DNA of 64,000 nt from Bacteroidota bacterium (GCA_023415495.1 JAEZKK010000010.1:13421-77420), one strand, 5' to 3'; counted from the first letter of the stretch, positions 17,091-26,852 are shown. Numbers and translations are program-made. Notes: generated by a model not told the origin, from the letters alone.

Positions 17091-19708
17091 TCTATATTAA
17101 ATTTTGTTTCGTTATTCTCTTTATTATTAATTGTGTCTTTTTTCTTGTCCTCTTCCCAATCGATTATATATTCCCCTCTTTCTTGTTTCTTCCACTCCTG
17201 TTTCTCCTTTTTCATATTTTCAATTCCAAGGTTTAGATCCTTATCAATCGCTTTGCTTATTTTCACTTTATCCGAATTAATCTTATCCTTTACCCTTTCA
17301 ATATTATTCTTCTTGTCATAAGAGATAATAGGCTTATCTAAACTTCCAGTTATTTTAATAAACAAGGTGATTTTTGAGTCCTCATCTTCCTGAATCTCTC
17401 CAAATTCTTCTCTTTGCTTTTGAAGTTTAGCTTTCTTTTTCTTGCTCGCAAGCTCTGATAGCTTTAATCTTAAGCGATAGTCAATTTTATTGTCAAAATA
17501 ATGTTTTCCAAAGAATGAGAAATTAAAAGCATTGGATTGGAAATCTATCTCATCGATATTAATACAAGAATTGGAAATAAGTAAATTGGAATTAATCTCC
17601 TTGAATTTTACATTATTAATCTCTTTCTCATCCACAAAATAGGATAGCTTCTTAAGGATTTCGATATTATTTAATTCCCCATTAGTAATTTTATAATTAA
17701 TATTAGCATTTAAGGTTTTTGAATCAAGAGAATAATCTTTATTTAATTGTGTAGAAAAATTAATCCTACCACTAATTAACCCATTAATATTATTACTTGT
17801 AATAGTCTTTTGGTCAAAGTTTTTAAAACCATTAAATACATCTTTAGAATTAATAGAATTAAAAACAAAATCTCCAATTACCTTCCTATCCCTTAGTGTT
17901 ATTGAGGTATTGCCCCTAATGCTACCCTTAAATACATTTAAGCTTATATTCTCAAGGCTTAATGAATTGAAAGTGTAAATAATTCGAGAACTAAAATTAT
18001 TAATATTGAAATTCTCTATTTCAATCCTTTTAATCCTTGTATTTAAATCAAGATTGATAAAAACAGGGAAGGAGAATTCTTCTTTCTTTTCTTCCTTCAT
18101 CTCTTCCTTCTTATTCTTCTTTTCCCAATCCTTTAAGATAAACTTATCCATATCAAGATTTCCTTTAAGGCTAAACCTATCCTTCTTATTAAATATATAA
18201 GGTAGGATATCTATTATCTCTGCTTTAAGTTCAAGGTTTGAATTTCCAAGTTTAGCTTTTAGGTTATTGATAATAATAGATTGGTTATTGAAAATAAATT
18301 CTGAGTTTATATTTCTTATACTTTGAGGAATCCTATTATCTAAGTAATTCGCCTTAGATACTTTTGCTCTCCCTTTCATATAAATCTTTTCAACTCCCTT
18401 TTTACTTATATCTTCAAAGCTTTTTAAATCTCCTTTAAGTTCTAAATCTAAATCTAAATTACCATTTAATTCCTTAATATCTTTTTGGTTTAAAAGGTCT
18501 TTTATTTTTTCTAAACCAATATTTGCCTTAATCTTTGCATCAATTTTTAAGGATGAAAAGTCTTCAATCTTTGCGTAGCCAGAGATTTTCCCATTATTCC
18601 AATTGGTAGAGAAATTATCCAATCGAATATAAGAGGTTTGGGATTTCCTTTCTTTCCCGTTTGAAAAACTTCCTTTAAGATTAATATTACTAAGGATTAG
18701 GTTTAGTTTTTTATTGCTAAGGTTTCCATTCTTAATGCTAAAGTTTGAATTAATATTGGGAATGCTTTTATGGCTTAGCTCCCCATTCATTCTAAAGTCA
18801 AAATCAATAAAACCATTGCTCTTATAATTCTTAATATTCGAAGCATAGCTCTCAGGGAGAAGTTTTATTAATTCTTCAATCTTTATTTCTTTGCTTTTAA
18901 TTATAAGGTCAATATTATTCTCTCCCTTATAATTCAATTTACCATCTACTGAAAATAAAAGGTCATTGAGCAATAAGTCTCCAGAGCGAATAATAATATC
19001 TTTTGTAGAAGTATTGCCCAAATACTCAATAGAGGCTTTAATATCTGTATTAGTGGATAAAACAAGATTATCTAATATAATCTTTTCAATTATACCTTTT
19101 GTATTAATGCTGACTTTATGCTCTTTCTCGTTAAAGTCTCCTTTAGCATTAGCCGAATTAAGCATAATTGAGTAAAGCTGTTTGGTGAATTTATTATTAT
19201 AAGTGTACCTTATATTGGTAAACTTTATTCTATTTAGCGAAAAGGCAAACTTAGAATCTTTATTGGTTTGAGAACTCTTCCAAAATATATAATTCTCCCT
19301 TCCAAGAGAATCAATATTCATATTAAAACAACCATTCTTTGCACTTATACTCTTAATCCTATAATTATTCTCAAGTATATCCAATACATTAAAGCTTAGG
19401 TGTAGTTTATTGAAAAAGAATAGCGTGTCAGCTTTGGTTTGATTAATGTTTTGAAATTCTTTAGGCTCGTAAGCCAATACATTATTCAAATAAAAAGAAG
19501 CATAAGGAAAGGTCTTGAAAAACTCTATCCCTATGCTTTGCACTTTAATCTCTGTAAGTAATTCTTTGTTTATTTCTGATATTATCAGTTGTTTAACCTT
19601 GTCTCTTTGAGAATAAACAATAATTGCACCTACCATGGTCAAAACCACAAAAACAGCTATGAACCAAAGCAAAATCTTAATAAGCTTTTTAGCAATTTCT
19701 TTATTCAT
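17081..19708 (-). CDS. AsmA-family protein
   Basis: 875 residues with one N-terminal membrane helix ([18 protein letters not shown]) and a very long periplasmic beta-rich region made of AsmA-like repeats. AsmA/TamB/YhdP-type proteins form bridge-like grooves thought to carry phospholipids to the outer membrane. The segment [17 protein letters not shown] near the N-terminus is typical of the Bacteroidota members. The C-terminal ~80 residues are highly charged (Lys/Glu-rich) and probably disordered. It overlaps gltX by ten bases. The lipid role is from the family, not seen here. Confidence 0.85.
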   Translation of the reverse strand: MNKEIAKKLIKILLWFIAVFVVLTMVGAIIVYSQRDKVKQLIISEINKELLTEIKVQSIGIEFFKTFPYASFYLNNVLAYEPKEFQNINQTKADTLFFFNKLHLSFNVLDILENNYRIKSISAKNGCFNMNIDSLGRENYIFWKSSQTNKDSKFAFSLNRIKFTNIRYTYNNKFTKQLYSIMLNSANAKGDFNEKEHKVSINTKGIIEKIILDNLVLSTNTDIKASIEYLGNTSTKDIIIRSGDLLLNDLLFSVDGKLNYKGENNIDLIIKSKEIKIEELIKLLPESYASNIKNYKSNGFIDFDFRMNGELSHKSIPNINSNFSIKNGNLSNKKLNLILSNINLKGSFSNGKERKSQTSYIRLDNFSTNWNNGKISGYAKIEDFSSLKIDAKIKANIGLEKIKDLLNQKDIKELNGNLDLDLELKGDLKSFEDISKKGVEKIYMKGRAKVSKANYLDNRIPQSIRNINSEFIFNNQSIIINNLKAKLGNSNLELKAEIIDILPYIFNKKDRFSLKGNLDMDKFILKDWEKKNKKEEMKEEKKEEFSFPVFINLDLNTRIKRIEIENFNINNFSSRIIYTFNSLSLENISLNVFKGSIRGNTSITLRDRKVIGDFVFNSINSKDVFNGFKNFDQKTITSNNINGLISGRINFSTQLNKDYSLDSKTLNANINYKITNGELNNIEILKKLSYFVDEKEINNVKFKEINSNLLISNSCINIDEIDFQSNAFNFSFFGKHYFDNKIDYRLRLKLSELASKKKKAKLQKQREEFGEIQEDEDSKITLFIKITGSLDKPIISYDKKNNIERVKDKINSDKVKISKAIDKDLNLGIENMKKEKQEWKKQERGEYIIDWEEDKKKDTINNKENNETKFNIEWE

Positions 19709-19769
19709 TTACTCTCTAAGAACAGTGTTTTACATCTAAAAATCAAATAACTTAAACAATAAAATTTAT

Positions 19770-21047
19770 TTAGTTTACAGCCTTCAACATTTTTAAGAAT
19801 CCAACCTCTTTTTCAGTCAAAAACCTATAAGTTCCCTTAGGTAACTCTTTCTTTGTTAAGCCTGCAAATACAACTCTATCTAATTTAACAACCTCATAGC
19901 CCAAGTATTCAAATAGTCTTCTTACAATTCTGTTTTTCCCAGAATGTATCTCAATACCTATCTTCTTTTTGTCTAAACCATCTCCAACAAAATGTGCCTG
20001 GTCAACAACAGTTACCCCGTCCTCTAATTCAATACCCTCAACTAATCTTGTTAAATCTGCTTGAGTAACGTTTTTGTCTGTTTCAACATGGTAAACCTTT
20101 CTTGCTCCAAAAGAAGGGTGGGTTAGTTTCTTAGCCATTTCTCCATCATTTGTAAATAGCAAAATCCCTGTTGTGTTTCTGTCCAAGCGTCCAACTGGAT
20201 AAATTCTTTCCTTGCAAGCTCCATGAATTAGATTCATTACAGTTTTTCTTTTCTGTGGGTCGTCGGAAGTTGTAATATATCCCTTAGGTTTATTAAGTAG
20301 TAAATACTTCTTTTTCTCATTAACTAATCTTTCTCCACCGTATACTATAATATCCTCTGGGCTTACTTTATACCCCATTTCAGTTACAATATTCCCATTA
20401 ACTGAAACTGCACCAGCTGCAATTAATACATCAGCATCTCTTCTTGAACAAATTCCAGAATTTGAGATGTATTTATTTAGCCTGATTAAACCATCATCAT
20501 TGTTCTCTCGCTTAACAATTCTTGGACTTGAATATCTACTGCCATCTCGTCTATCATCACCTCTTCTCTCGTACCTATTATCTCCTCTTCTATCATCACT
20601 CCTTCTTTCGAATCGATTATCTCTTCTCTCAAATCTTTCTCCTCCACGTCTATCGTCGGTTCTTCTGTCGAATCTTCTTTCTCCTCTATCGTCTCTTCTT
20701 CTATCTTCACCCCTTCTTTCAAATCTATCTTCGCCCCTTCTCTCATTTCTTCTGTCTGTGAAATTATCTCTTCTCTCGAAATTTCTTTCGCCGCCTCTTT
20801 CGTCTCTTCTTTCAAAATTTCTTCTTTCAGGTCTTTCTCTCGAATTGTCTCTGTCAAATTTAATTTCTTTAGGTCTTTCGCCCCTTCTTTCATAAGAGCC
20901 TTGTTCTCTGTTAAATCCTCGGGAAAATGTTCTTTGACTTGAATCTCTTTCCTCTCTTGGGCCTTCTCTTCTTGGCCTCTTTTCTCTACTTGAAGTTTGA
21001 CCTCTCTCAGGCTTTCTTCCTCCAAAATTTCTTTTTTCTCTTTCCAT
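19770..21047 (-). CDS. rluB: RluB/RsuA-type rRNA pseudouridine synthase with long Arg-rich N-terminal extension
   Basis: Converts a uridine in rRNA to pseudouridine. The C-terminal ~235 residues are a standard enzyme: S4 domain (RLNKYISNSGICSRRDAD), then the catalytic segment PVGRLDRNTTG with Asp near 289 and a KLTHPSFGARKVYHV segment. Residues 1 to about 185 are low-complexity and built from degenerate repeats of Arg, Asp, Glu and Gly (FERR, DRRG), resembling an RNA-binding disordered tail. Extended, charged N-termini are known in Bacteroidota RluB homologues, but this one is long. The ATG lies 21 bases after a -7 box at 21068-21075. The tail is purine-rich on the coding strand, producing long shadow frames on the other strand. 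Confidence 0.9.
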   Translation of the reverse strand: MEREKRNFGGRKPERGQTSSREKRPRREGPREERDSSQRTFSRGFNREQGSYERRGERPKEIKFDRDNSRERPERRNFERRDERGGERNFERRDNFTDRRNERRGEDRFERRGEDRRRDDRGERRFDRRTDDRRGGERFERRDNRFERRSDDRRGDNRYERRGDDRRDGSRYSSPRIVKRENNDDGLIRLNKYISNSGICSRRDADVLIAAGAVSVNGNIVTEMGYKVSPEDIIVYGGERLVNEKKKYLLLNKPKGYITTSDDPQKRKTVMNLIHGACKERIYPVGRLDRNTTGILLFTNDGEMAKKLTHPSFGARKVYHVETDKNVTQADLTRLVEGIELEDGVTVVDQAHFVGDGLDKKKIGIEIHSGKNRIVRRLFEYLGYEVVKLDRVVFAGLTKKELPKGTYRFLTEKEVGFLKMLKAVN

Positions 21048-21067
21048 TATAGTAAATAAATAACTTG

Positions 21068-21075
21068 CAAAGATA
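21068..21075 (-). promoter_or_regulatory. -7 promoter box for rluB
   Basis: Reads TATCTTTG on the minus strand, an exact TAnnTTTG match, 21 bases before the rluB ATG. No -33 TTTG is seen at the usual spacing. Confidence 0.55.
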
Positions 21076-21090
21076 TAAATAAAAAACAGA

Positions 21091-21123
21091 ATTAGAGTGA
21101 ATTATTTCTCAATTCACTCTAAT
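21091..21123 (-). terminator. Rho-independent terminator after doxX
   Basis: A perfect 13-bp stem (ATTAGAGTGAATT with AATTCACTCTAAT) and seven-base loop are followed on the minus strand by TCTGTTTTTT. It lies between the doxX stop and the rluB promoter. Confidence 0.85.
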
Positions 21124-21183
21124 TTAATATTATGCAAGCTAAAAATAAAATCTAATATTTACTTATTCAGGCAAATAAAATCT

Positions 21184-21615
21184 TTATTTCTTACTTGTTT
21201 TTGTTTTAAAAATAAAACCATCCAAGGAGAATTTACCTCCTCCTACTATAAAGAAAAAGCTAAATATACTTAAATAGAGCAGGGACATCTCTTTAACAGC
21301 AAGAGGGTCGGTTGCATGAGCTACAAATGCAGCCATTAACATAGTAATTATTAAAGGAATGCTTGAAAGTCTTATTAAAAATCCGAAAATCAAGGCTATT
21401 GCACAACCAAGTTCTGCAAAAATTACAAGGATTAAATTCCACTTGCTACCAATTCCCAATAAATCGGGGAAAACCTGAGAAAGCTCAGCAAAATTCATAA
21501 GTTTAGGAATGCCATGAGTAAGCATTAAACCTCCAACTACTAAACGAAATAGTAGTAATCCAAAAGAGATTAGGTTATTTGAACTTGTATAACCTAAAAA
21601 GCTTCTTATATTCAT
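21184..21615 (-). CDS. DoxX family membrane protein
   Basis: 143 residues with four hydrophobic helices and DoxX-family features: LLFRLVVGGLMLTHGIPKLM in the first helix and AELGCAIALIFGFLIRLSS in the second to third. These small proteins are related to the thiosulfate:quinone oxidoreductase subunit DoxD/DoxX, but most members have no proven function. It is a single gene with its own terminator. Upstream on the minus strand lies the palindrome array at 21784-21888. No obvious promoter was found within 100 bases of the ATG. Confidence 0.85.
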   Translation of the reverse strand: MNIRSFLGYTSSNNLISFGLLLFRLVVGGLMLTHGIPKLMNFAELSQVFPDLLGIGSKWNLILVIFAELGCAIALIFGFLIRLSSIPLIITMLMAAFVAHATDPLAVKEMSLLYLSIFSFFFIVGGGKFSLDGFIFKTKTSKK

Positions 21616-21742
21616 CTTTAATTAGTTTTTTTGTTAGTAAATATAATAATTCTCCTTTCATATTAATAAAGGAATCTAATAACAAACAATTTTGAATAGA
21701 ATTTTGTTCGAATAAAGCCAAGGGAATAAGGTTTTAAACTAA

Positions 21743-21888
21743 GGAAATCAAGTTCCAAAAAAATGTAATTTGATTTCATTCTAATATAATGCCATTATAT
21801 GGACGATATAATGCCATTATACTTGCAATATAATGCGGTTATTTCGGGCAAATAATGGCATTATACTGAGAATATAATGCGGTTATAT
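21743..21888. repeat. Array of five 22-bp-pitch palindromes, family ATATAATGCCATTATAT
   Basis: Odd-length palindromes of the form ATATAATG-C-CATTATAT are centred at 21792, 21814, 21836, 21858 and 21880, exactly 22 bp apart. Copy 1 is perfect, copy 2 nearly so, copy 4 carries a central G, and copies 3 and 5 share the right arm GGTTAT. On the left lies an inverted pair, GAAATCAA (21744-21751) and TTGATTTC (21770-21777), related to the TTGATTC motif of the 37.1-kb array. The array occupies the gap between the C69 peptidase terminator and doxX. The rest of 21616-22017 shows no gene. Confidence 0.9.
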
Positions 21889-21963
21889 GAGATTGGATTC
21901 AAAATCCATTTTTTCCTTTCTTAGTTCTATTAGTTTAAATCTTTGATTTATTGGAATAAAAAA

Positions 21964-21995
21964 ACTCCATCTTAGATTTTAACCTAAGATGGAGT
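21964..21995 (-). terminator. Rho-independent terminator after the C69 peptidase
   Basis: A 12-bp stem (ACTCCATCTTAG with CTAAGATGGAGT) and eight-base loop are followed on the minus strand by a run of seven T. It lies about 20 bases after the stop of the 22018 gene. Confidence 0.87.
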
Positions 21996-22017
21996 CCATA
22001 AATATTGATTAATAGGT

Positions 22018-23811
22018 TTATTTTTTAGGAACCTTTATAGTTTCTCCGTGGTCTTTCACTATTGTTTCTAACCATTTCTTATTATAGTGAGGTTGCATAG
22101 GGAATACGTTTTGACCTTTTCTATACTCGCTTTCTTCAAAACGACCATCTTTTTCTTTCTTGATATTACCATCCATATACTTAACGAGTAAGTATTGACT
22201 TAGTGTTTTCCATGTTGAGAAAGTTTCTTCAGATTTTCTATTTGAGAATCGAGTTATTTCACTGTTAATTTGGTCTGCTTTGTTCTCATTTGCCATTGCA
22301 ATTAATTTCTTATCCAAAGCCTCAACCTCAGAAATAAATCTTGATTCTAATTCAAATTGTTTTGCTCTAACGTCCTTAATCATATCAGAATAACGTCCGT
22401 AAGTAAGGTTTGTAACAAGGTTGAATAACCAGAAAGCAGAGGTTTCGGAATATGTAACCATATTTCCATTACCTACTCTAAAGCATTCAGGAACCTGAGT
22501 TAGGCTTGAATACATTGGAACATAAACAGTAGAATATGTATCATCAACTCCAAACCAAAGGATTCCTTTTGCTCCTTCTGGCATCCAGCTTCTTGACTGT
22601 CCTACAAGAGAAAAGCCAGTTTGTTGAGTAGATATAGCTCTTTCATGAACATAACTTTCACCATTTACCTCAAAACCCATAGGTCTCCAACGGTAAGGAG
22701 AATTGTATGGACCACCACCAATATCCTTAGTCATATCCATAGCAGTTCCTTGGTAATGATCTCTCATTAGCTCCATAACATCATGAACTGATAGTTTGTT
22801 TGTAGGCTTAATCCAAAGCGGCATACGATTCTTTAGGTCATGACCCATAGCGTATGATTCGTATTTCTTCATTGAAGGGTCGCATTTTAAGAAACCAGAA
22901 TAAACTCTTGCTTCGCAACCTCTTGCAGCACTGAATGTGATAGGAGCATAGGTGTCAGAGAAAGAGAAATCAGCATCGTTTCCATTATAATAACCCTTAT
23001 GACGAGCAAATTCAATAACATCAGCAGCGTAAACAACCTCTACCTCTGGGCGGAATATCTCTTTTATATTATTTGAAGAGATAGATTTAAAGCTTTTCTT
23101 AACTTCTTGAGGGAATTGAGTAATACGAGCATGGTTAGCATGACCTGAGATATATCCATCAGGGATTCTCATAGCTACCCAAACAGCTCCTCTTTTGATT
23201 TTGTTATTTATTACAGTCTTTCCTTTTTTGTCTTGAACTTCCTTACCATTAGCGTCTAATTTTACTTCAGGTTTTTCTCCTTTTCCTATCATTTCTAATA
23301 TCCAAATCTCGTTAGGGTCAGAGATTGAGAAAGATTCTCCAGATGAATAATAACCATAGTTTTCTACAAATTCGGTCATAATCTTTATAGCTTCACGAGC
23401 GTTCTTTGCTCTTTGAAGTGTGATATATATTAATGAACCATAATCGATTCCTCCATTAGGGTCGTGTAGTTCATCTCTACCTCCGTAGGTTGTTTCAGTG
23501 ATAAATAATCCCCATTGGTTAGAATTTCCAACTGTTGTGTAGGTATTAGCTACCTGAGGTATCTTAACTAAGCTCTTACCAGAGTCCCAGTCAACTATTT
23601 GCAACATTGTTCCCTCTGGGAATTGAGCAGCACGATTATAATATAATTCACCATAAAGTGTATGTGAGTCTGCTGCATAGGTTATCATAGTAGAACCATC
23701 CTTAGAGGCTCCCTTAGTAACCAAAAAACTTGTACAAGCATTGGCATTCATTATGCCTAATGTCAGGACAATTGATGTAAGTAGCGAGGCTAAAAACGTT
23801 AATTTTCTCAT
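22018..23811 (-). CDS. C69 family exported dipeptidase
   Basis: 597 residues. N-terminal nucleophile (Ntn) hydrolase of the PepD/C69 family, which cleaves dipeptides. The signal-like N-terminus ends at ANA-C26, and CTSFLVTKGASKDG is the family start, with Cys26 as the probable catalytic residue exposed after cleavage. Later conserved segments include TTVGNSNQWGLFITETT and the WGVDD-type region (LWFGVDDTYSTVYVPMY). The presence of a signal peptide suggests a periplasmic role in peptide nutrition. It has its own promoter at 23874-23904 and terminator, so it is monocistronic. Confidence 0.9.
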   Translation of the reverse strand: MRKLTFLASLLTSIVLTLGIMNANACTSFLVTKGASKDGSTMITYAADSHTLYGELYYNRAAQFPEGTMLQIVDWDSGKSLVKIPQVANTYTTVGNSNQWGLFITETTYGGRDELHDPNGGIDYGSLIYITLQRAKNAREAIKIMTEFVENYGYYSSGESFSISDPNEIWILEMIGKGEKPEVKLDANGKEVQDKKGKTVINNKIKRGAVWVAMRIPDGYISGHANHARITQFPQEVKKSFKSISSNNIKEIFRPEVEVVYAADVIEFARHKGYYNGNDADFSFSDTYAPITFSAARGCEARVYSGFLKCDPSMKKYESYAMGHDLKNRMPLWIKPTNKLSVHDVMELMRDHYQGTAMDMTKDIGGGPYNSPYRWRPMGFEVNGESYVHERAISTQQTGFSLVGQSRSWMPEGAKGILWFGVDDTYSTVYVPMYSSLTQVPECFRVGNGNMVTYSETSAFWLFNLVTNLTYGRYSDMIKDVRAKQFELESRFISEVEALDKKLIAMANENKADQINSEITRFSNRKSEETFSTWKTLSQYLLVKYMDGNIKKEKDGRFEESEYRKGQNVFPMQPHYNKKWLETIVKDHGETIKVPKK

Positions 23812-23873
23812 CTTAATTTTAATTTGTTATTACTTATATATTAATTGATTATTCTTGTATTAAATAAACAGGG

Positions 23874-23904
23874 CAAAGATATAATTATTTTTTAACATAC
23901 CAAA
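23874..23904 (-). promoter_or_regulatory. Full Bacteroidota promoter for the C69 peptidase
   Basis: On the minus strand TTTG (23904-23901), 19 bases and TATCTTTG (23881-23874) match both promoter boxes and their usual spacing. The -33 box lies inside the 3' end of pyrH. The expected leader is about 55-60 bases. Confidence 0.75.
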
Positions 23905-24596
23905 GTTCCGATATGTTCTCCACTAATTACCTTGGATAAATTACCCTTTTTATTCATATCGAAAACATAGATTGGGAGATTGTTTTCTTGGCAAAGAGCA
24001 AAAGCAGTAAGATCCATAATCTTTAGTCTATTGCTTAGAGCTTCATCAAAGCTAAGGGTAGAATATTTCTTTGCACTTGGGTCTTTTTCAGGGTCTGCAG
24101 TATAAACTCCATCAACTCTCGTCCCTTTTAATATTACATCAGCTTGCATTTCAATTGCACGAAGAGCTGAAGCAGTATCGGTAGTGAAATATGGGTTTCC
24201 TGTCCCTCCACCAATAATTACAACCTTTCCATCATTAAGAGCATCGCCTGCTCTCTTTCTTGAATGCTCCCTGCAAATAGGTTCAATTGCAAGACCTGAT
24301 AATAATTCAGTTTTTACTCCATGTTTTTCTAATTCAGCTTGAATTGCCATACTGTTAATAATGGTTGCCATCATTCCCATATAGTCTCCTTGAACTCTAT
24401 CCATTCCCTTAGCAGCTCCTTGAAGACCTCTGAAAATATTACCGCCACCAATTACAATCCCAATTTGGCATCCTAATTCCAAAGCTGATTTAATTTCTAA
24501 AGCATATTGCTCTAAAACCTCAGGAGAAATCCCATAAGCTTGTTCTCCCATAAGCGATTCTCCGCTTAACTTTAATAATATTCTCTTGTATTTCAT
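23892..24596 (-). CDS. pyrH: UMP kinase
   Basis: Phosphorylates UMP to UDP for RNA, DNA and sugar-nucleotide synthesis. 234 residues, typical of the bacterial hexameric amino-acid-kinase-fold enzyme and unrelated to eukaryotic UMP/CMP kinases. KRILLKLSGESLMG at the N-terminus, GIVIGGGNIFRG, GGGTGNPYFTTDTA and ADVILKGTRVDGVY are family signatures. It directly follows queA with one base between stop and start, as the last gene of the pssA-purS-queA-pyrH operon. Confidence 0.97.
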   Translation of the reverse strand: MKYKRILLKLSGESLMGEQAYGISPEVLEQYALEIKSALELGCQIGIVIGGGNIFRGLQGAAKGMDRVQGDYMGMMATIINSMAIQAELEKHGVKTELLSGLAIEPICREHSRKRAGDALNDGKVVIIGGGTGNPYFTTDTASALRAIEMQADVILKGTRVDGVYTADPEKDPSAKKYSTLSFDEALSNRLKIMDLTAFALCQENNLPIYVFDMNKKGNLSKVISGEHIGTLVC

Positions 24597-24597
24597 A

Positions 24598-25824
24598 TTA
24601 ATCTATATTGTTTTCAAATAAACAAGCGTCTCCAAAGGAAAGGAAACGGAAATCATTTTCCAAAGCAAATTTATAAGCTTCTTTCCATTTTTCTCCAATC
24701 ATTGCAGAAACTAATAATAATAATGTACTCTTGGGTTGATGGAAATTTGTAACCATTGCCTTTACTATTCTATACTTATAGCCAGGCATAATGATAATTT
24801 GTGTTTGCCCATAAAGATGATTAGTTTTTTCCTTATCCATTCTTTGGATAATTGCATTTAAAGCCTCCTTAGTCTCAATATTTACCTCCCTATTATAAGG
24901 CTCCCATTGTTTTATATCAATCTCATTTTCGTAATCACAATTCTCCATTAGCCTTACTCCATGCCAATAAAGACTTTCAATTGTTCTTACAGAGGTAGTC
25001 CCAATGCAGGTAATTCCTTTATCAATATAATTGATAATATCTTGAATAACTGTTTTAGGTATTTCTATCTTTTCGGTATGCATTATATGCTCTGAAATAT
25101 TCTCCGAGCTTACTGGCTTAAATGTTCCTGCTCCAACGTGAAGAGTAATAAACCTTGATTCAATTCCTTTCTCTTTAAGGTCATTAAAGGTTTGTTCAGT
25201 AAAGTGAAGCCCTGCAGTAGGAGCTGCAACAGAGCCCTCTTCCTTAGCATAAATTGTTTGGTAATCCGAATTATCGCTCTCAATTGCTTCTCTGTTAAGA
25301 TAAGGAGGGAGAGGAATAACCCCCGTTAGTCCAAGAATTTCCGCAAAGCTAAAGTTCTCATTCCAGTTAAACTCAATAATCCAAGCGTTATCCTCTTGTT
25401 TTATTCTCTTTGCACTAAGAATTAATTCCTTATTATTATAAGTAACTCTTTTAACTAATTCCCCAGTCTTCCACTTCTTATTATTCCCAACAAAACACTT
25501 CCACTGTCCTTTTTCTCTTTGGGCAAATGCAATATTTATCTCATTAGGCAAATAAGGTTCGAGACAGAAAATCTCAATTACACTTCCTGTTTCCTTTTTA
25601 AAGAAAAGCCTTGCATGAACAACCTTAGTATTATTGTAGATTAAAAGATTGTCCTTATCAATAATTTGGGGCAACTCAAAGAATTCTCTCTTCGAAATTG
25701 CCCCATTTCTTAATACAAGGAGTTTTGCTCTATCCCTTATCTCTAAAGGAAATTTTGCTATTTTCTCTTCAGGTAAATTATAATTATAGTCTTCAATACT
25801 AATATTCACTCCCTGTGAAACCAT
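24598..25824 (-). CDS. queA: S-adenosylmethionine:tRNA ribosyltransferase-isomerase QueA
   Basis: Transfers and rearranges the ribosyl group of SAM onto 7-aminomethyl-deazaguanine in tRNA to make epoxyqueuosine. 408 residues, somewhat longer than the ~350 of many QueA proteins, the extra length lying in a segment rich in Asn/Glu near residues 295-320. Signatures are NTKVVHARL near the N-terminus, SVAAPTAGLHFT, GTTSVRTIES and NFHQPKSTLLLLVSA. Residues 1-6 precede the conserved region (NYNLPEEKIA), so a slightly later start is possible. PurS ends six bases upstream. Confidence 0.95.
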   Translation of the reverse strand: MVSQGVNISIEDYNYNLPEEKIAKFPLEIRDRAKLLVLRNGAISKREFFELPQIIDKDNLLIYNNTKVVHARLFFKKETGSVIEIFCLEPYLPNEINIAFAQREKGQWKCFVGNNKKWKTGELVKRVTYNNKELILSAKRIKQEDNAWIIEFNWNENFSFAEILGLTGVIPLPPYLNREAIESDNSDYQTIYAKEEGSVAAPTAGLHFTEQTFNDLKEKGIESRFITLHVGAGTFKPVSSENISEHIMHTEKIEIPKTVIQDIINYIDKGITCIGTTSVRTIESLYWHGVRLMENCDYENEIDIKQWEPYNREVNIETKEALNAIIQRMDKEKTNHLYGQTQIIIMPGYKYRIVKAMVTNFHQPKSTLLLLVSAMIGEKWKEAYKFALENDFRFLSFGDACLFENNID

Positions 25825-25830
25825 TCCTTA

Positions 25831-26079
25831 TTATTCAGTAATATGAAGTGTATAGCTTTCCATAATAGGGTTATGCAAAAGTTCTTTACAAGCTCTGTCA
25901 GCAAGACTAAAAGCTTCTTCTTTGTCTTTTGCCTCTATTTCCAAACTAATATGTTTTCCAATTCTTACATCTTGGATTTTTTCTAATCCAATATTCTTCA
26001 TTGAAGAGGTAACAGCTTTGCCTTGTGGGTCTAATAAAGCTTTTAAAGGCATAACATCAATTTCCGCGATAAATTTCAT
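25831..26079 (-). CDS. purS: Phosphoribosylformylglycinamidine synthase subunit PurS
   Basis: 82 residues. PurS bridges PurQ and small PurL in the three-part FGAM synthase of purine synthesis, handing ammonia from one to the other. The sequence has the typical layout: MKFIAEIDVMPLKALLDPQG at the start, a central IQDVRIGKHISLEI and a C-terminal ELLHNPIMESY. Many Bacteroidota instead carry a single large PurL, so this implies the split enzyme here. Neither purQ nor purL is adjacent. It overlaps pssA by four bases (ATGA), indicating coupling. Confidence 0.9.
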   Translation of the reverse strand: MKFIAEIDVMPLKALLDPQGKAVTSSMKNIGLEKIQDVRIGKHISLEIEAKDKEEAFSLADRACKELLHNPIMESYTLHITE

Positions 26080-26822
26080 CTTTTATATGTATTAAATATT
26101 AATGATACTATTATATATAGTGCAATTACGAATGGAATTGCATAAAAGTTAATTGCAAAAATAAGAAATAAAGCTATGATAATAAAAATAAACCTTTCTT
26201 TATTATCTTTCCAGCCAAGATTTTTAAATTTCAATGAGAGGAGTTTTAGTTCTGAAACCAAAAGAAATGAAAAGATTAGAGAGAGGATTATAATTGTATA
26301 TGAATTAGTAAGGAATAAAGATATGTTATGAGTAAATTCAAGTTTAATACCCCATAAATAAGTTCCAGTTTGCTCAAAATATTGTATTAAAGCAATTGAA
26401 ACCCAAAAAATAGCATTAGCAGGAGTAGGAACACCTATAAAACTCTCTTCCTGTCTTGTATCTAAATTAAATTTCGCTAATCTATAAGCACTCATTAATG
26501 CCATAAGTAAAGGGATAAATGCTAAATAATAAAATGCTCCAACATTTTGTTGGAAGTTCCTATTTAAGATTTCCACTACAATAAGGCTTGGGGCAACTCC
26601 AAAACTAACTACATCTGCTAAAGAATCTAATTCCTTTCCAATAGGAGAGGATACTTTTAGAATTCGTGCAAACATCCCATCGAAGAAATCAAAAAAGGCT
26701 CCCAAGAGAATTAAAAGAGAAGGATAGAGAAGGTTTTGAGTCTTGAAAAGTAAATAAATAGAAAGTATGCCAGATAGCAGATTAAGCAGAGTAATAGTAT
26801 TTGGGATTTGTTTTCTAATCAT
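26076..26822 (-). CDS. pssA: CDP-diacylglycerol--serine O-phosphatidyltransferase
   Basis: Makes phosphatidylserine, the precursor of phosphatidylethanolamine. 248 residues with about seven membrane helices. The CDP-alcohol phosphotransferase motif (DGx2ARx8Gx3Dx3D) is visible as DFFDGMFARILKVSS followed by GKELDSLADVVSFG. The neighbouring genes purS, queA and pyrH are functionally unrelated but co-oriented and tightly spaced, with a probable promoter at 26845-26852. Confidence 0.94.
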   Translation of the reverse strand: MIRKQIPNTITLLNLLSGILSIYLLFKTQNLLYPSLLILLGAFFDFFDGMFARILKVSSPIGKELDSLADVVSFGVAPSLIVVEILNRNFQQNVGAFYYLAFIPLLMALMSAYRLAKFNLDTRQEESFIGVPTPANAIFWVSIALIQYFEQTGTYLWGIKLEFTHNISLFLTNSYTIIILSLIFSFLLVSELKLLSLKFKNLGWKDNKERFIFIIIALFLIFAINFYAIPFVIALYIIVSLIFNTYKR

Positions 26823-26844
26823 TTTTTTATTGCTTTTAAAGCTT

Positions 26845-26852
26845 CAAAATTA
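26845..26852 (-). promoter_or_regulatory. -7 promoter box for the pssA operon
   Basis: Reads TAATTTTG on the minus strand, 22 bases before the pssA ATG. It is divergent from the box at 26918-26925. Confidence 0.45.

Noticed and set aside
20467..20895. 142-codon plus-strand frame opposite rluB
   Set aside because: It is the antisense shadow of the Arg-rich repeat tail; its composition (Leu/Ser runs) is explained by the complementary codons.
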